DNA from: Zelonia costaricensis
Taxonomy: Eukaryota; Euglenozoa; Kinetoplastea; Trypanosomatida; Trypanosomatidae
Direction: 5' to 3'
Length of the DNA: 64,000 bases
NCBI GenBank assembly: GCA_030849075.1
Contig: JASAOO010003473.1
Span: 1-64,000 of the forward strand
Made by a program: the position numbers and the translations under genes
The notes under the pieces: generated by a model
Database searches by the model: none
What the model saw: only the letters and a program-made list of their open reading frames with translations
What the model was told of the DNA's origin: nothing
Part shown: piece by piece, positions 62,301 through 64,000 of the stretch
Position numbering within the stretch: the first letter of the stretch is position 1
Layout of the letters: every line of letters starts with the position of its first letter

Positions 62301-64000
62301 CTTCATTTCACGTGATTCAATTTGTTGCATCTGTAACAGGTACCTCCGGCTGGGCTTCCATCGTTCTCGCTTTTTGTGCGCGCAGCGCTCCGCCTGTCGT
62401 TTTTCATAACTACTTCGCACGTGCCATCCTCTTTTTTTATTCGTCAGGCGTGTTCTGTGTTACCGAGAGTGGCAAGGAGGTTGCTTGTTTTTGGCTGCTT
62501 CTACCGGCGCTGCGCGCGGTTGTTTTCCGCTTAGCGTTTGTGTTAGCTCCTAGTTTTTCATTTCTAGAGCATCCCCCTGTGTGGGGCAAGCGGCGAGTGC
62601 GGTGGCTTGCTGCTGCTTGGCGCCCAAAGATTGTGTGTGGCTTTTTAAGTTTGGGTGCAGCGCGCCGCACGCCACTTCGCAGCGCCGCCGCCCCTAGAGT
62701 TCTAAGTGTGCGCGTCGTCTGTTGGTCCTCGCGTTGGGCAAGCATAGCAATGCCTGGTGCGGCGCCTACGCTCTCTCGGCGCCTGGTGGTGCTGCGGCGC
62801 GGGGAGAGTGCGGCTCTCCTTTCTGATTGCCGCAGGTGCTGACCAATGCCGCCGCTGCTTTTCTGCCGTCCCGAGTGTGGGGGCGCCCCCTCTGGAGCCG
62901 TTCCGGGCACAGCCAAGCCGCCTGCTTTCCTTTCCACCCGACGTGTGTACGGTGCGTGGCGAGTTTAGCGTCGTACGCACTTCGCGACAAGATGATTTCT
63001 GCGCTGGTTTCCACCTTCTGTTCCTCGTCGCCGCGCCGCTTCGACTGTTGTTCGGATGGTTACCCTTCTTTGCTCCCCATTTCATCTTTTGGGTTTACAG
63101 TTTGTTTGCTACGTTTCGGCTTCCGCACGGCCCGCCCTTGGCTGCTGCTTCCCCACAAACTGTCTGAGTGGTTGATTTTGGAAGGGGTCGCGACTGGGGT
63201 CAGGGGTTGGAAAAACAGGCCCGCGCACTGTTACACACGGGGGCGTATGGTGCAAGCGGCGGTGGGGGGCTGGGTGCCGTGTCCTCACCCCTGGGGCGTT
63301 TTCATCAAGCCGCTGTGCCAGTATCGTGGTGTTGGCGCGCCGCAGTCGGGGCGGAGACGAGGGGGAAAGCGTGTGGCGTCAACGGAATTGGGGCTGCATC
63401 GCAAGCTGCCGCCCCCCCGTCCCTTTGGCGCCCCCGGTGTGTGTGTGTGTGAATCAAGTGAGGCGGGCGGGGGGGGCTGTCGAGTTCGCGGGCTTCTTTC
63501 TGAGTTGCTTGAACGAAAAGGTGCACGGACTCATACGGACTCCGGAACGGGGTGCGGATGGCACCAGCTCTTCTGCATTTTGTCGCGGGGGCGGGGGTAA
63601 ATTAGGGCGCCTTCGGGGGGCATTGTGGTGGGGTGGTGGTGGTGGTTGCCGTGAAAATGTCCAGGGGTTGTTGGGGCCGGCGCCCTCCGCAGTGGGACCC
63701 CTCGTGTGTCACACCGCCCCGCGGTCTAGCTCTGGCGTTTCGACGAACCTGCGTCGCAATTGCCAATTGCAGCTGCGTGAAACAGGGGGTGGCGGCCAAA
63801 ATTGAACCGCTGGTGCGCCGGGGCCGGTGGGTTCGGCGCAGCGGGGGCCCCCGCCTACGCCCCACGAAACACCGCCACCCTGGGATCGTGTTCCAATTTG
63901 GTGGCGGAATCCGAAGGGCCCCACAGACCGTGTGAAGCGACACGCTTGTCAGCCTGCGTCGACTTGGTCTGCGTGTTTCTTCTGTTACGTGGTCCTCAAT
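59321..64000. other. Gene-poor terminal region upstream of the minus-strand cluster
   Basis: 4.7 kb with no credible gene on either strand. Open frames up to about 257 codons give Ser/Arg/Cys/Leu-rich peptides with no domain and no steady codon bias. From about 60900 to 63200 the plus strand is visibly T-rich (TTTT runs, for example about 61945-61955) and less C-rich than the rest of the window; from 63400 it becomes G-rich with G runs. It lies upstream of the first minus-strand gene, so it may hold the transcription start, a divergent strand switch or subtelomeric DNA. No telomeric TTAGGG array, tRNA or rRNA is seen. Confidence 0.6.

Noticed and set aside
62827..63600. A 257-codon plus-strand frame near the right end
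   Set aside because: Mixed, domainless peptide with poor codon bias and competing frames on both strands.
63590..63610. A single TTAGGG near the right end as telomere repeat
   Set aside because: Only one copy occurs; a telomere would show a tandem array.

Overview
The window looks like nuclear DNA of a trypanosomatid protist, most likely from the Leishmania/Leptomonas/Crithidia group. It is GC-rich, all genes are intronless, and genes lie in long same-strand clusters. Intergenic regions carry polypyrimidine tracts followed by AG (spliced-leader acceptors) and many GT/CA microsatellites. The protein at 23851-24957 closely resembles the Leishmania glycosomal NAD-dependent glycerol-3-phosphate dehydrogenase, including its C-terminal SKL.

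Layout: a plus-strand cluster (1-24957) holds two genes. The first is a 20.4-kb open frame encoding a giant single-pass surface protein of 6796 residues, built mainly from about 47 degenerate modules of about 120 residues that each end in a VCYR-like motif. The second is the glycosomal GPDH. A gene-free convergent strand-switch region (24958-29833) follows, where purine/pyrimidine strand bias reverses and G-runs are frequent.

A minus-strand cluster (29834-59230) is read right to left. Starting from its upstream end it encodes an ADCK2-type UbiB/ABC1 atypical kinase, a small DRC8-like EF-hand-type protein, a chromatin assembly factor 1 large-subunit homologue, two tandem paralogous quinone-oxidoreductase-like MDR proteins, and a pentein/DDAH-like mitochondrial-looking protein. 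It continues with a type I membrane protein with a 12-residue-repeat cytoplasmic tail, a 1313-residue coiled-coil protein with an acidic tail, an unrecognised 1039-residue protein, and a pfkB-family kinase ending in AKL.

The last 4.8 kb (59231-64000) has no convincing gene and a more T/G-rich composition. It lies upstream of the minus cluster and may be a transcription-start, divergent strand-switch or subtelomeric region.

The genes do not form a metabolic operon, as expected for polycistronic units in kinetoplastids. The two genes facing each other across the strand switch both end in peroxisomal/glycosomal PTS1-type tripeptides. The giant modular surface protein is the most remarkable element. 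Several starts were moved inward from the longest open frame because a splice acceptor lies inside the longer frame or because a signal peptide or targeting sequence begins at an internal Met.
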